A DNA stretch of 64,000 bases from Nitrospira sp. (GCA_016788885.1 JAEURX010000075.1:62001-126000); one strand, 5' to 3'. Counted from the stretch's first letter, positions 9,514 through 19,388 are shown. The notes: generated from the sequence alone by a model not told the origin. A program made the numbers and translations.

Positions 9514-9993
9514 ATGAGTTTTCTAGAAAGACAACTCGATGCCAATGTGTTGACGACGAACCTCGATGCCTTCGTCGGCTGGGCGCGCAAATCGTCCTTG
9601 TGGCCGATGACGTTCGGATTGGCCTGTTGCGCCATCGAAATGATCGCGAGCGTCTCGTCGCGGTATGACATCGACCGCTTCGGCGCCGGTGTCTTCCGGG
9701 CCTCGCCCCGGCAGTCCGATTTGATGATCGTGGCCGGTACGGTTTCGCGCAAAATGGCACCGGTGATCCGTCGCATTTACGACCAGATGGCCGAGCCGCG
9801 CTATGTCATCTCGATGGGCTCCTGCGCGACGTCCGGCAATCACTACAACAGCTATGCCGTCGTGCAGGGCGTGGATCAGATCGTTCCGGTGGACGTATAT
9901 ATTGCCGGCTGCCCGCCCCGTCCTGAGGCGCTGCTGGACGGGCTCTTGAAATTGCAGGAAAAGATTCAGCGCGAAAAGATTTTTGTGCGGTAA
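9514..9993 (+). CDS. nuoB: NADH-quinone oxidoreductase subunit B
   Basis: 159 residues. NuoB holds the terminal [4Fe-4S] cluster N2 that passes electrons to quinone. The four ligands are C38, C39, C104 and C133, in the spacing usual for the family (tandem Cys, then 65 and 29 residues). A GAGAGG site lies just upstream of the ATG, one of the few clear Shine-Dalgarno sites in the operon. A 147-bp spacer separates it from nuoA. Confidence 0.98.
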   Translation: MSFLERQLDANVLTTNLDAFVGWARKSSLWPMTFGLACCAIEMIASVSSRYDIDRFGAGVFRASPRQSDLMIVAGTVSRKMAPVIRRIYDQMAEPRYVISMGSCATSGNHYNSYAVVQGVDQIVPVDVYIAGCPPRPEALLDGLLKLQEKIQREKIFVR

Positions 9994-10076
9994 CCCGGGC
10001 GTGAATTGGTGACCGTGCGGGGTTGACGCTCCCCACCTGACTCACCGGATCACAACCTCCTAGTTGTTTCATCACG

Positions 10077-11828
10077 ATGCAACCACTGCTCGAACGACTC
10101 ATGACCGCTTTCCCCGACGCCATCCGTGGCGTGGAGGTGGATGCTGCGCGTAACGAGGTGACCGCCCGGGTGGCTGCCGCCCGGATCGTGGACGTCGCGC
10201 GTTGGTTGCACGACACGCCCGAAGCGGCGTTCGATCACATCACCGATATTTGCTCCGTCGACTACCCCAACGACCCGGAACGGTTCGAGGTGATTTATCA
10301 GTTGCTCTCCCTCTCGCACCGCCGGCGGATCAGGCTGAAAGCGCGAGTCACAGAAGAGACGCCTCAGATCGCCTCCGTTACCGGTATCTGGAAGGGTGCC
10401 GAATTCATGGAGCGCGAAGTGTATGACCTCATGGGGATCACCTTCGTCGGGCATCCGGACCTTCGTCGCATTCTTCTGCCGGACGACTACGAAGAGGGGC
10501 ATCCCCTGCGCAAAGACTTTCCCGCTGAAGGGCGAGGCTGGCGCAGTTCGTTCCCGTTCATCCCCCGTTTGGATGAGGCTCCCGAGGAACAGACGGAGGG
10601 AGAGATCCCGGAAGAGGAAAAGCAAGTCTATCGGGCAACCGAACAGCAAAGCGGAACGAGACGGCGCGAAGAGTTGCTCCTGAACATGGGCCCGCAACAT
10701 CCCAGCACCCACGGCGTACTCCGGGTCGTGTTGGAACTGGACGGCGAGCGAATCATCAAAGCGACCCCGGACCTGGGGTATCTGCATCGCGGCGTGGAAA
10801 AGTTGGCGGAAGGCCTCCATTACATGCAGGTCATTCCCCACACCGACCGCCTCGACTATGTCTGCGCGATGACCAACAACTACGCGTACGTACGCGCGGT
10901 GGAAAAACTGCTCGACATCACGGTGCCGGAGCGGGCGGAGTATGTCCGTACCATCGTCGCCGAAATGCAGCGGATCATCGGCCATCTCTTCTGGCTGGGC
11001 ACCCAGGCCCTCGACATCGGCGCCATGACCGTCTTTTTCTGGACGTTTCGCGAGCGCGAAATCCTCCTGGACATGTTCGAAAAATTGTGCGGTGCGCGCC
11101 TGACATTGAACTACTACCGCATCGGCGGCGTCGACAGCGATTTCACACCCGATCTTGTGGGCCGGCTGAAGGCGTTTCTGCAGACGTTCCCGGACAAGGT
11201 CAACGAATACAATCAACTGCTCATGTCCAACCGGATCTGGGTCGGGCGAACCAAAGATATCGCGGTGATTTCGGCGGAAGACGCCATCAACTTCGGCCTC
11301 ACCGGGCCGACGTTGCGAGGATCGGGCGTCGATTATGACATCCGCAAGTATGAGCCCTACGGCGTCTACAACAAGGTTGAATGGGAAGTACCCGTCGGCA
11401 AACGGGGCGACACCTACGATCGATATTGGGTGCGCATGGAAGAAATGCGGCAGAGCGCACGCATCATCGCGCAATGCCTCGACCAAATGCCGGAAGGGCC
11501 GATCATGGCGGACGTGCCGCATGTGATTCCCCCGCCAAAGGCGAAGGTCATGCGCGACATGGAGAGCTTGATTCATCACTTTATTATCTTTACGCAAGGG
11601 TTCAAGCCGCCCAAAGGCGAAACCTATTGCGGGACCGAAGCGCCTAAAGGCGAACTCGGATTTTTCATTGTGAGCGACGGCAGCCCCCGCCCATACCGGC
11701 TCAAGATCCGCGCCCCGTCTTTTATTCACATGGGCGCGTTCGACCACATGGCGCGAGGGTATTTGATTTCTGACATCATCACGATCTTCGGCACCTACGA
11801 TATCGTGATGGGAGAATGTGATAGATGA
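10077..11828 (+). CDS. nuoCD: fused NADH-quinone oxidoreductase subunit C/D
   Basis: 583 residues combining a NuoC-like domain (about 1-165; landmarks ICSVDYP and EREVYDLMGI) and a NuoD domain (about 195-583; LNMGPQHPSTHGVLR, quinone-site loop). They are joined by an acidic linker (about 165-195). NuoC and NuoD form the peripheral-arm core at the quinone site; the fusion is known from E. coli and some other lineages. R238 in YLHRGVEKL aligns with NDUFS2 Arg85, the residue methylated by NDUFAF7, which fits the methyltransferase upstream. No Shine-Dalgarno is obvious. The segment that follows (11829-12002) carries an 8-bp inverted repeat. Confidence 0.98.
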   Translation: MQPLLERLMTAFPDAIRGVEVDAARNEVTARVAAARIVDVARWLHDTPEAAFDHITDICSVDYPNDPERFEVIYQLLSLSHRRRIRLKARVTEETPQIASVTGIWKGAEFMEREVYDLMGITFVGHPDLRRILLPDDYEEGHPLRKDFPAEGRGWRSSFPFIPRLDEAPEEQTEGEIPEEEKQVYRATEQQSGTRRREELLLNMGPQHPSTHGVLRVVLELDGERIIKATPDLGYLHRGVEKLAEGLHYMQVIPHTDRLDYVCAMTNNYAYVRAVEKLLDITVPERAEYVRTIVAEMQRIIGHLFWLGTQALDIGAMTVFFWTFREREILLDMFEKLCGARLTLNYYRIGGVDSDFTPDLVGRLKAFLQTFPDKVNEYNQLLMSNRIWVGRTKDIAVISAEDAINFGLTGPTLRGSGVDYDIRKYEPYGVYNKVEWEVPVGKRGDTYDRYWVRMEEMRQSARIIAQCLDQMPEGPIMADVPHVIPPPKAKVMRDMESLIHHFIIFTQGFKPPKGETYCGTEAPKGELGFFIVSDGSPRPYRLKIRAPSFIHMGAFDHMARGYLISDIITIFGTYDIVMGECDR

Positions 11829-11843
11829 CCGCGAGGATTCACA

Positions 11844-11910
11844 GTGCCTCCTTGCTCGCAGATCGCGCACCATCAGAATGTGCTCGATCGATGCGCGCAG
11901 TTGGAGGCAC
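11844..11910. other. inverted repeat in the nuoCD-nuoE spacer
   Basis: GTGCCTCC (11844-11851) and GGAGGCAC (11903-11910) form a perfect 8-bp stem around a 51-base loop that can form further short stems. It lies in a 174-bp gap inside the operon and could be a processing or attenuation site. No T-run follows. Confidence 0.35.
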
Positions 11911-12002
11911 CGCGACCCCTGCGGTCCTCAAAGGCGGCGAGGCTGGGGGCTTGGACGCGCACACGTTGGAACACCACAGCTCACTCTTTTGGTAGAAGAG
12001 AT

Positions 12003-12539
12003 ATGTTGAAGGAAAAATGTCAGGCGGAAATTGATGAGATCCTCTCCCGGTACCCGGTGAAGCGCTCGGCGCTCTTGCCGCTACTGTATCTGGCCCAGCG
12101 GGAAGACGGGTATGTCACGGAAGCGGCGATGCAGGAAATCGCCGGCATCTTGAAGCTGACCCCGCCGCAGGTGTATGAGACGGCCACGTTTTATACGATG
12201 CTGAATCTCAAGCCGGTGGGCAAGTTCCACCTGCAGGTCTGCAAATCGTTGATGTGCGCCCTCGTGGGGTCCGACACCGTCATCGGCTGGATTGGCACCA
12301 AGCTCGGGATCAAGCCCGGGGAAACGACGCCGGACAAGCTCTTCACGCTCAGCATCGTGGAATGTCTGGCCGCGTGCGGGACGGGCCCTATGATGCAGGT
12401 CAATGACGACTATTATGAGCGTCTGACGGAAGACAAACTGGATCGCATTCTGACGGACTTGCGGCAGACCGGTACGTCATCGCTGAAAACGGGCCCGTTT
12501 ATGTGGCCGGAACCGGAACATGCGAAGCCGGGGGCGTGA
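12003..12539 (+). CDS. nuoE: NADH-quinone oxidoreductase subunit E
   Basis: 178 residues from the ATG at 12003; a longer open frame upstream shows no family similarity. It is a thioredoxin-like ferredoxin carrying cluster N1a, with ligands C80, C85, C121 and C125 (CxxxxC and CLAAC). It is part of the NADH-dehydrogenase module with NuoF and NuoG, so this complex I oxidises NADH rather than ferredoxin alone. A GGTAGAAGAG stretch precedes the start. Confidence 0.97.
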   Translation: MLKEKCQAEIDEILSRYPVKRSALLPLLYLAQREDGYVTEAAMQEIAGILKLTPPQVYETATFYTMLNLKPVGKFHLQVCKSLMCALVGSDTVIGWIGTKLGIKPGETTPDKLFTLSIVECLAACGTGPMMQVNDDYYERLTEDKLDRILTDLRQTGTSSLKTGPFMWPEPEHAKPGA

Positions 12540-12549
12540 AACATGAATC

Positions 12550-12621
12550 GTATCTCGTCGGTCGCAAGCAAGAAAAACGGGGGATCGCACGCTTCACGCC
12601 TCACGGACGACGCTTCACGAG
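12550..12621 (+). repeat. TTCACGA-type element in the nuoE-nuoF spacer
   Basis: The element runs from GTATCTCGT (12550-12558) through GCACGCTTCACG (12587-12598) to CGCTTCACGAG (12611-12621). The same order GTATCTCGT...GCACGCTTCACG recurs in the nuoF-nuoG spacer, so the two spacers carry related REP-like units. Confidence 0.5.
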
Positions 12622-12631
12622 ACTAAAGACT

Positions 12632-13939
12632 ATGCCGAAGTACGAACCCATTTTGTTGAAGAATATGCTGCTGCCCGGCTATGCCGGGTCGCTGGCCGAA
12701 TATGAACGCGCCGGTGGGTACCAGGCCATCCGGAAAGTGCTTGGACAGCTCAGCCCGACGGACGTGACCGGTATCGTCATGAAATCCGGATTGCGTGGGC
12801 GCGGTGGCGCCGGGTTTCCGACCGGTGTGAAATGGGGCTTTCTGCCGAAAGACTACCAAGGTCCCCGTTACCTCTGCTGCAATGCCGACGAGAGCGAACC
12901 AGGCACGTTCAAAGATCGCCAACTCATCGAGCGCGATCCGCATCAGCTGTTGGAAGGGATGTTGATCGCCTGCTACGCGATCGGCGCCGCCAGTGCCTAC
13001 ATTTATATTCGCGGCGAATTCGTGTTGGGCGCCAAGATTCTCGAAGCCGCCATCAAGGACGCGCGTGCCGCCGGCTATGTCGGGAAAAACATCTTCGGAT
13101 CCGGCACGTCCATCGATATCTGGGTCCATCGCGGAGCAGGCGCGTATATCTGCGGGGAAGAAACAGCTCTGCTGGAATCGCTCGAAGGGAAACGCGGGCT
13201 CCCACGCGTCAAGCCGCCATTCCCGGCCACGCATGGCCTGTACAATAAGCCGACCGTGGTCAACAACGTCGAGACCCTCGCCAACCTGCCGCACATCGTG
13301 AATCGTGGGGCAGAATGGTTCGCCGCCATCGGCTCGCCGCCCAAGAGCACAGGCACCCGGGTCTTCTGCGTGAGTGGACACGTGAAACAACCGGGCAACT
13401 ATGAAGTCCCGATGGGTATCACATTCCGCGAATTGATCTATGAACATGCCGGTGGCATGCGAGGGAACAAACCGCTCAAGGCGTTCATCCCCGGAGGAGC
13501 CTCCGCTCCGTTCCTGACGCCGGAACATTTGGACGTGAAACTGGATTTCGAATCCGTTGCCTTGGCGGGTTCCATGCTGGGGTCCGGCGGCGTCACCGTC
13601 ATGGAAGAGGGCACCGACATGGTGTGGGCCGCGCTGCGCCTGATGGAATTTTTCTACCACGAGTCCTGTGGCAAGTGCAGTCCCTGCCGGGAGGGCAGTT
13701 CCTGGCTCGTCCAGATCATGCGCCGGATCGTCAATAAGCGCGGTCGCCTGTCGGACCTTGAAACGTTGACCGACCTATGTAAGAACATCGCCGGTCGGAC
13801 GGTCTGCGCCTTCGGCGACGCCGAGGTGTCCCCGATCTTGAGCACACTCAAACATTGGCGCCAGGAATATGTCGACATGATTCAGGCCGCTGAGGCGGCC
13901 AACCTGATCCGACCGGAACCAGTGGGAACGAAGCATTGA
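12632..13939 (+). CDS. nuoF: NADH-quinone oxidoreductase subunit F
   Basis: 435 residues from the ATG at 12632 (MPKYEPILL); the extra upstream frame overlaps nuoE and lies in repeat sequence. NuoF binds NADH and FMN and holds cluster N3. The glycine-rich GLRGRGGAGFPTG motif and the N3 ligands C346, C349, C352 (SCGKCSPC) and C392 (RTVCAFGDAE) are all present, so the subunit looks active. No Shine-Dalgarno is evident. Confidence 0.98.
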   Translation: MPKYEPILLKNMLLPGYAGSLAEYERAGGYQAIRKVLGQLSPTDVTGIVMKSGLRGRGGAGFPTGVKWGFLPKDYQGPRYLCCNADESEPGTFKDRQLIERDPHQLLEGMLIACYAIGAASAYIYIRGEFVLGAKILEAAIKDARAAGYVGKNIFGSGTSIDIWVHRGAGAYICGEETALLESLEGKRGLPRVKPPFPATHGLYNKPTVVNNVETLANLPHIVNRGAEWFAAIGSPPKSTGTRVFCVSGHVKQPGNYEVPMGITFRELIYEHAGGMRGNKPLKAFIPGGASAPFLTPEHLDVKLDFESVALAGSMLGSGGVTVMEEGTDMVWAALRLMEFFYHESCGKCSPCREGSSWLVQIMRRIVNKRGRLSDLETLTDLCKNIAGRTVCAFGDAEVSPILSTLKHWRQEYVDMIQAAEAANLIRPEPVGTKH

Positions 13940-13940
13940 C

Positions 13941-14028
13941 GTATCTCGTGAAGTGTATCGCGTCATCGGAGAAGAACCGACGCTGTGCATCTCTCACAAC
14001 ACTGCACGCTTCACGAGCGATGAACGAC
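13941..14028 (+). repeat. REP-like palindromic element in the nuoF-nuoG spacer
   Basis: CTCGTGAAG (13945-13953) is the perfect inverse of CTTCACGAG (14009-14017); the stem extends to 12 pairs with one G-T. It shares GTATCTCGT and GCACGCTTCACG with the nuoE-nuoF spacer and ends with GATGAACGACG. Confidence 0.55.
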
Positions 14029-14035
14029 GTACATT

Positions 14036-16705
14036 ATGCCTGATCAAAAGCCAGACACAGTCCGCCTCACTATCGACGGTACCACGGTCGCGGTTCCCAA
14101 GGGCACCCTCGTGATCGAGGCCGCCCGGCGCGTCGGCGTGATGATCCCGCATTTCTGCTATCACCCCAAGCTGAAGCCCGACGCGAATTGCCGGATGTGC
14201 CTGGTGGAAATCGAAAAGATGCCGAAACTGCAGACGGCGTGTAGCACGCCCGTTGCCGAAGGCATGGCCGTCCGTACCGCCACCACCACCGTCGATGACG
14301 CGCACAAGTCCGTGCTGGAATTCATCCTGGCCAACCATCCGCTTGATTGTCCGGTCTGCGACCAGGGTGGAAAGTGCGACCTCCAGGATTTTTCACATCA
14401 ATACACGCCGACCACCAGCCGGTTTACCGAAACCAAACGCATCTTCCAGAAAGAATACTTCAGCCCGCTCATTGAGACGCAAATGAATCGCTGCGTCCAA
14501 TGCCTGCGCTGCGTGCGCTATTGCGACGAGATCATGGACGTCAAAGCGCTGGCGCCGGTGGGCCGCGGCACGATGACGGAGATCAAGCACTTCGGGCCAC
14601 ACGAACTCGATTGCGAGTTCTGCGGCGGATGCATTCAAATTTGCCCGGTCGGCGCCATTACCAGCCGCCTGTCGATGTACGAATACCGCCCCTGGATGCT
14701 CAAACGGGCCGACACCATTTGCACCTTCTGCGGCGACGGCTGCCGGATCACCGTGCAAACCAAGGGCAACGAGCTGATTGAGGTGAACTCCGCACACGGT
14801 GCCGGCCGGAACAACGGTGATCTCTGTGCCCGCGGATTTTTCGGTTTCCATGCCAGCAGCCACCCCGACCGCCTGACCCATCCGCTGATTCGACGAGACG
14901 GCGCACTGGTGGAGACCACCTGGGAAGAGGCGCTGGAGTTTGTCGCCGCCCAGGCCCTTCGGTTGAAATTAGCGCACGGCGCGGACGCATTCGGCGGACT
15001 GGTCTCCTCCCGTTGCACAAACGAAGACGTCTATGTGTTCCAGAAGTTCATGCGCCAGGTGATCGGCACTAATCGGGTCGATAGCAGCGCACGGTACGGC
15101 CATCTAAACGGTGTCCACGCCTTGCGGCGCGTCCAAGGCACCCATCGTTGGACCATTGCCTTCGAAGGCATCGTCGCTGCCAACGCCCTGCTCTTGGTCG
15201 GCACCAATATCACCGAAACCAGCCCGATCACCGGACTCAAAGTGAAAGAAGCCGTCAAAAAGCGGCAGGCGGCACTCGTCACGATGGAAACCTTACATCC
15301 GGCCGTCGATACGCTGAGCAATATTACGAATCTGGCCACACACCACTTCCAAACCCATCCCGAGCAGTTCGGCAACACCGTCCTCGGACTGCTCAAGGCG
15401 GTGGTGGATGGGAATCTGGTAGACGCCACCCTCACTCAACAGTCGCCTGGCTTCGTCCAACGCGTCACCACCGCCTTGAACGGGATCTCCTGGGACGTCT
15501 TGGAAGCCGCCACCGGCCATCCACGGACTCACTGGGCAGAGACCGCTCAGCTCTTGGCGAAGGCCAAGCGCCTGGTCGTGCTGGTTGGAAACGGCGTCCT
15601 GCGTCATCCGGGAGCGGGCGCGACGACCACGAATCTCCTCGACCTGCTGATCCTCCTCGGCAAGCTGGACCAACCCGGCTGCGGGCTTGGACCGCTGGCG
15701 GAAGAAAATAACGATCAGGGCACGGTGGAGATGGGCGCGGTCGCCGAATTCATCCCCGGACCGATGCCGCTCAACGATCAAGCGGCGCGCGACCGCTTGA
15801 CCTCGGTCTGGCGGGAAGAATTGCCGCGAACCCCCGGGGCCTCGCTCATCGAGATGCTGGCCGCAGCCAACAAGGGGACACTCAAAGCCTTGTTTGTCCT
15901 CGGTGAGAACCCAGTCGGCACGTTACCCGCCGCCGCCCAGGCCAAAGAAGCCCTGGCCAAACTGGACCTGCTGGTCTGTCAGGAGCTCTTTCTCACGGAG
16001 ACGGCGGCCATGGCCCATGTGGTGCTCCCCGTCTGCTCGTACATGGAAAAAGACGGCACCTTTACCAATTCCGAAGGCCATGTCCAGGCCGTTCGGCAGG
16101 CGATCAATCCGATCGGAGACAGCCGCCCGGATTGGGAAATATTGTCCGCCGTGTCTGTGTTGATGGGGGTTCCGCTCGAATATGGCGACGCGCGGGAGAT
16201 CCTCAAAGAAATCCGAAGCGTGATCCCCGGGTACGGCCTGCTGGGGCCAACCCCGACGCCTCCCAAGATCGACCAAGCAATATTGAGCCAGTATTTGGCC
16301 GAAGAGGCTGCTCTCGACATCAACGCCCGATACGCCGTTCGTCCTGCACCCAAACCGGCGGGCGACGTCTTCACGTTGACGTTCACACAGACGCTCTTTC
16401 ATTCGGGCAAGTTGTCGACACGCTCGAAGGGGTTGCTGCAATTACAGAAACACGGAGTGTTGTCCATCAACCCGGCTGATGCCACCAGGCTAGGGCTCAC
16501 GGACGGGTCCACCGTCAAGGTGTCTAATACACGCGGGGCCATCACCACGACGGTGACGCTACGCGAGCGGGTCCCTGCCGGTGTGTTGTGGTTCCCGGAG
16601 CATTTCGACGGCGAGGCTAAACAGCTCGCGGAATGGACGATTGATCCCCAGACTCAAATCCCCTATTTTAAGCTCGCGCACGTATCTCTGGCGAAGGTCT
16701 CATAG
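14036..16705 (+). CDS. nuoG: NADH-quinone oxidoreductase subunit G
   Basis: 889 residues. The N-terminal ferredoxin-like part carries ligands for N1b (CYHPKL...CRMC), N5 (HxxxCPVC...CDLQ) and N4 (CVQCLRC...C). It is followed by a CxxCGxCxxxCP ferredoxin-type stretch. The motif CTFCGDGC with a later GDLCARG gives four Cys in the arrangement of cluster N7, which only some bacteria have. The rest is a molybdopterin-oxidoreductase-like fold that in complex I has lost its cofactor. It is a core of the NADH module. Confidence 0.97.
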   Translation: MPDQKPDTVRLTIDGTTVAVPKGTLVIEAARRVGVMIPHFCYHPKLKPDANCRMCLVEIEKMPKLQTACSTPVAEGMAVRTATTTVDDAHKSVLEFILANHPLDCPVCDQGGKCDLQDFSHQYTPTTSRFTETKRIFQKEYFSPLIETQMNRCVQCLRCVRYCDEIMDVKALAPVGRGTMTEIKHFGPHELDCEFCGGCIQICPVGAITSRLSMYEYRPWMLKRADTICTFCGDGCRITVQTKGNELIEVNSAHGAGRNNGDLCARGFFGFHASSHPDRLTHPLIRRDGALVETTWEEALEFVAAQALRLKLAHGADAFGGLVSSRCTNEDVYVFQKFMRQVIGTNRVDSSARYGHLNGVHALRRVQGTHRWTIAFEGIVAANALLLVGTNITETSPITGLKVKEAVKKRQAALVTMETLHPAVDTLSNITNLATHHFQTHPEQFGNTVLGLLKAVVDGNLVDATLTQQSPGFVQRVTTALNGISWDVLEAATGHPRTHWAETAQLLAKAKRLVVLVGNGVLRHPGAGATTTNLLDLLILLGKLDQPGCGLGPLAEENNDQGTVEMGAVAEFIPGPMPLNDQAARDRLTSVWREELPRTPGASLIEMLAAANKGTLKALFVLGENPVGTLPAAAQAKEALAKLDLLVCQELFLTETAAMAHVVLPVCSYMEKDGTFTNSEGHVQAVRQAINPIGDSRPDWEILSAVSVLMGVPLEYGDAREILKEIRSVIPGYGLLGPTPTPPKIDQAILSQYLAEEAALDINARYAVRPAPKPAGDVFTLTFTQTLFHSGKLSTRSKGLLQLQKHGVLSINPADATRLGLTDGSTVKVSNTRGAITTTVTLRERVPAGVLWFPEHFDGEAKQLAEWTIDPQTQIPYFKLAHVSLAKVS

Positions 16706-16729
16706 GACGAGACGAGGAGTATTGTTGTC

Positions 16730-17797
16730 ATGGAAATCGGATTACGACTGGCGGTGTCCTTAGCTCAAATCGCCGCGGTGATGGGAGTGGTGATGCTGAC
16801 CGTCATGGTCCTCACCCTCGCTGAGCGCAAAGTCCTCGGCTGGATGCAAGATCGGATGGGTCCGATGGAAGTCGGTCCTTACGGCGTCCTCCAACCCATC
16901 GCCGACGGGCTCAAACTCTTCTTCAAAGAAGACATCATCCCAGCCGGGGCAAATCGCTTCCTCTTTACGCTGGCACCGATTCTGGCACTGGTGCCGGCCA
17001 TGATCGGGTTCGCGGTGATTCCCTTCGGGCCAAGCATGACCATCGAGCTGTTCGGCATGCAGGTCAAGCCGTTCGTGATCAGCGATATCAACATCGGCAT
17101 TCTGTACATCCTGGCCTTTGCCTCGATCGGCGCCTACGGCATCATCCTTGGCGGCTGGTCCTCGAACAGCAAATACTCGCTCCTCGGCGGACTCCGTTCC
17201 GCCGCGCAGGTCATCAGCTACGAATTGAACGTCGGCCTGGCGATCGTGGGTGTCATTCTGCTGTCCGGTTCACTCAGTCTGGTGAAGATCACCGAGGCGC
17301 AGGCTGGCGGATTCTGGAACTGGTTCGTGATTGCCATGCCGTTCCCTCAGATTTTCGCCTTCGTGGTCTACGTGATCTCGTCGGTCGCAGAAACGAACCG
17401 GGTGCCGTTCGACCTGCCGGAAGCGGAAAGCGAATTGGTTGCGGGATTCTTCACGGAATACAGCGGCATGCGGTTTGCGTTTTTCTTCATCGCGGAATAC
17501 GCGAACATGATCCTGGTCTCCTGTGTGGCTGCGGCACTCTTCCTGGGCGGGTGGAACGCCCCCTATCCCGGCACGATCCTGGGGCACCTCGGGCTGGATG
17601 CGCTGGCCTGGATCGAAAACGTCGTCTGGTTTGCCGCCAAGGTCTACTTTTTCCTCTTCCTGTTCTTTTGGTTGCGGGCCACGCTGCCCCGCCTGCGGTA
17701 TGACCAACTCATGCGGTTCGGCTGGAAAGTGATGTTGCCCATCGCGCTCGGCAACATCGTGTTGACGGCGATTGCCGCCTACTTCTTCCCGCGGTAA
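16730..17797 (+). CDS. nuoH: NADH-quinone oxidoreductase subunit H
   Basis: 355 residues, eight membrane helices. Landmarks are ERKVLGWMQDRMGP near the N-terminus and the acidic quinone-channel loop ETNRVPFDLPEAESELVAGFFTEYS. NuoH forms the quinone-access chamber together with NuoB and NuoD. A GAGGAG site lies about 12 bases before the ATG. Confidence 0.98.
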   Translation: MEIGLRLAVSLAQIAAVMGVVMLTVMVLTLAERKVLGWMQDRMGPMEVGPYGVLQPIADGLKLFFKEDIIPAGANRFLFTLAPILALVPAMIGFAVIPFGPSMTIELFGMQVKPFVISDINIGILYILAFASIGAYGIILGGWSSNSKYSLLGGLRSAAQVISYELNVGLAIVGVILLSGSLSLVKITEAQAGGFWNWFVIAMPFPQIFAFVVYVISSVAETNRVPFDLPEAESELVAGFFTEYSGMRFAFFFIAEYANMILVSCVAAALFLGGWNAPYPGTILGHLGLDALAWIENVVWFAAKVYFFLFLFFWLRATLPRLRYDQLMRFGWKVMLPIALGNIVLTAIAAYFFPR

Positions 17798-17806
17798 CGG
17801 AGTGCC

Positions 17807-18382
17807 ATGAACGCCGCTGTCACAGCAGACACCAAACGGAAACCGTCATTCAGCGATTGGCTGAAGACGTTGACGTTTTATGAGCTCCTGGTGGGCATGA
17901 AAGCCACACTCACGCACCTGCTCAACTACAAACCCATCACGCTGCAATACCCGCACGAAAAGCGCCTGCTGCCGGACAACTACCGAGGCATGCTGTCGCT
18001 GTTGCGGTATGACGACGGAACGGAGAAATGCGTGGGATGTGATCTCTGCGAAGCGGCCTGCCCCTCGCGTGTGATCCGCGTCGTCAGCGGCGAAGTACCC
18101 GGCGAGCCGACCAAGCGGTATTCCAAAGAATACTATATGGACATGACGCGCTGTCTGTTCTGCGGACTCTGCGTCGACGCCTGTCCCGTGGATGCCCTCG
18201 CCATGACCCGCGAATTTGAATGGGCCGTATACGACAAGCGCCAACTCCATCTCAATAAGCAACAGCTGCTCGCCATCGGCGACCGCGCATTCCCAGTCCG
18301 GGAAAAGCGCCTCGAGCTGCAGCATCCGAACGTGGCGTTTTTCAACGTCACGTTCAAGCATCTCCCGCAAAAGGAGAACTAG
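17807..18382 (+). CDS. nuoI: NADH-quinone oxidoreductase subunit I
   Basis: 191 residues. Two ferredoxin motifs, CVGCDLCEAACP and CLFCGLCVDACP, hold clusters N6a and N6b linking the NADH module to N2. The N-terminal amphipathic region would lie on the membrane. The gene begins 9 bases after nuoH; a 119-bp spacer without a gene separates it from nuoJ. Confidence 0.97.
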   Translation: MNAAVTADTKRKPSFSDWLKTLTFYELLVGMKATLTHLLNYKPITLQYPHEKRLLPDNYRGMLSLLRYDDGTEKCVGCDLCEAACPSRVIRVVSGEVPGEPTKRYSKEYYMDMTRCLFCGLCVDACPVDALAMTREFEWAVYDKRQLHLNKQQLLAIGDRAFPVREKRLELQHPNVAFFNVTFKHLPQKEN

Positions 18383-18501
18383 GCCGCCCGCCTCGTCCTC
18401 CGTGCTGGCCCCCCACACAGAGACGATCGAGGCGCAACAGGCTGCCACCGGAGCGACAGGGGACAGGGCCATTGATCTGATTCGGACTCGATAGCGGACG
18501 C

Positions 18502-19014
18502 ATGGACCACATTTTCTTTTTTTATTTTGCTGCAGTGATCGCCGGCACCTCCGTACTGGTCGTCGCCTTGCGTAACCCCGTGTACAGCGCGCTGGCGTTG
18601 CTGATCATGTTTTTTCACGTGGCGGGCCTGTACGTCACGCTGCATGCCGAATTCCTGGCCGCCGTGCAGATCGTCGTGTATGCCGGCGCCATTCTGGTGC
18701 TATATCTGTTCGTGGTCATGCTCCTGAGCATCAAATCTGAAGAGCGGTATCACAACCAACTCCCGGTGGCGGGACTCTTGGGCGTCACCCTTTGCACGGA
18801 AGTGCTGTTGCTGCTCATTCAAGCCCGGAGCGTCCCTTCGGCTCCAACTGGTTCGACGGATGCCGCCGCGGCAACAGGCAATACGGAAATGATCGGCGAG
18901 GCCTTGTATTCCACCTATTTGTTTCCCTTCGAAGTGGCCTCACTGATTCTCCTTGTCGCCATGATCGGGGCAATTATTTTGGCCAAGAAAGACATCATCG
19001 AGAGCACGAAGTGA
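18502..19014 (+). CDS. nuoJ: NADH-quinone oxidoreductase subunit J
   Basis: 170 residues, five membrane helices. The third carries the typical [19 protein letters not shown], whose pi-bulge helix is linked to coupling quinone reduction and proton pumping. The loop at about residues 110-130 is Ala/Thr-rich. It is followed by nuoK after 52 bases. Confidence 0.96.
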   Translation: MDHIFFFYFAAVIAGTSVLVVALRNPVYSALALLIMFFHVAGLYVTLHAEFLAAVQIVVYAGAILVLYLFVVMLLSIKSEERYHNQLPVAGLLGVTLCTEVLLLLIQARSVPSAPTGSTDAAAATGNTEMIGEALYSTYLFPFEVASLILLVAMIGAIILAKKDIIESTK

Positions 19015-19066
19015 TCGCCGGCGAGACGACGAGCGATTACCCGGTACCTATGACCTACAGGCGCGT

Positions 19067-19372
19067 ATGACCGTTCCCTTATCGTATTATCTGGTTCTGA
19101 GTGGGTTTGTGTTCCTCACTGGTGTGGTGGGGGTCTTGATCCGGCGCAATATCATTGTCATTTTGCTCTCGGTCGAACTGATGTTGAATGCCACGAACAT
19201 CAACTTCGTCGCCTTTTCGGAATATTTCCATCAGGTGGCTGGCCAGGTATTCGTCTTTTTCGCCTTGACCGTCGCGGCGGCAGAAGTGGCCGTGGGACTG
19301 GCCATCATCATCGCCCTTCACCGGACCAATTCATCGATGTATATCGACGATCTCAATTTGTTGAAACGATAG
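19067..19372 (+). CDS. nuoK: NADH-quinone oxidoreductase subunit K
   Basis: 101 residues, three membrane helices, with the membrane Glu residues in [13 protein letters not shown] and [14 protein letters not shown] that relay protons. Length and order are as expected. The stop lies just before the nuoL start. Confidence 0.97.
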   Translation: MTVPLSYYLVLSGFVFLTGVVGVLIRRNIIVILLSVELMLNATNINFVAFSEYFHQVAGQVFVFFALTVAAAEVAVGLAIIIALHRTNSSMYIDDLNLLKR

Positions 19373-19388
19373 GTTGACTGTACCGACC

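Noticed and set aside
10050-11873. 607-codon open frame antisense to nuoCD
   Set aside because: It mirrors a confirmed gene in a GC-rich genome and its product has no recognisable motif; a shadow of codon bias.
11844-12002. N-terminal extension of nuoE
   Set aside because: The extra 53 residues show no family similarity and lie over an inverted repeat; the ATG at 12003 fits the family start.
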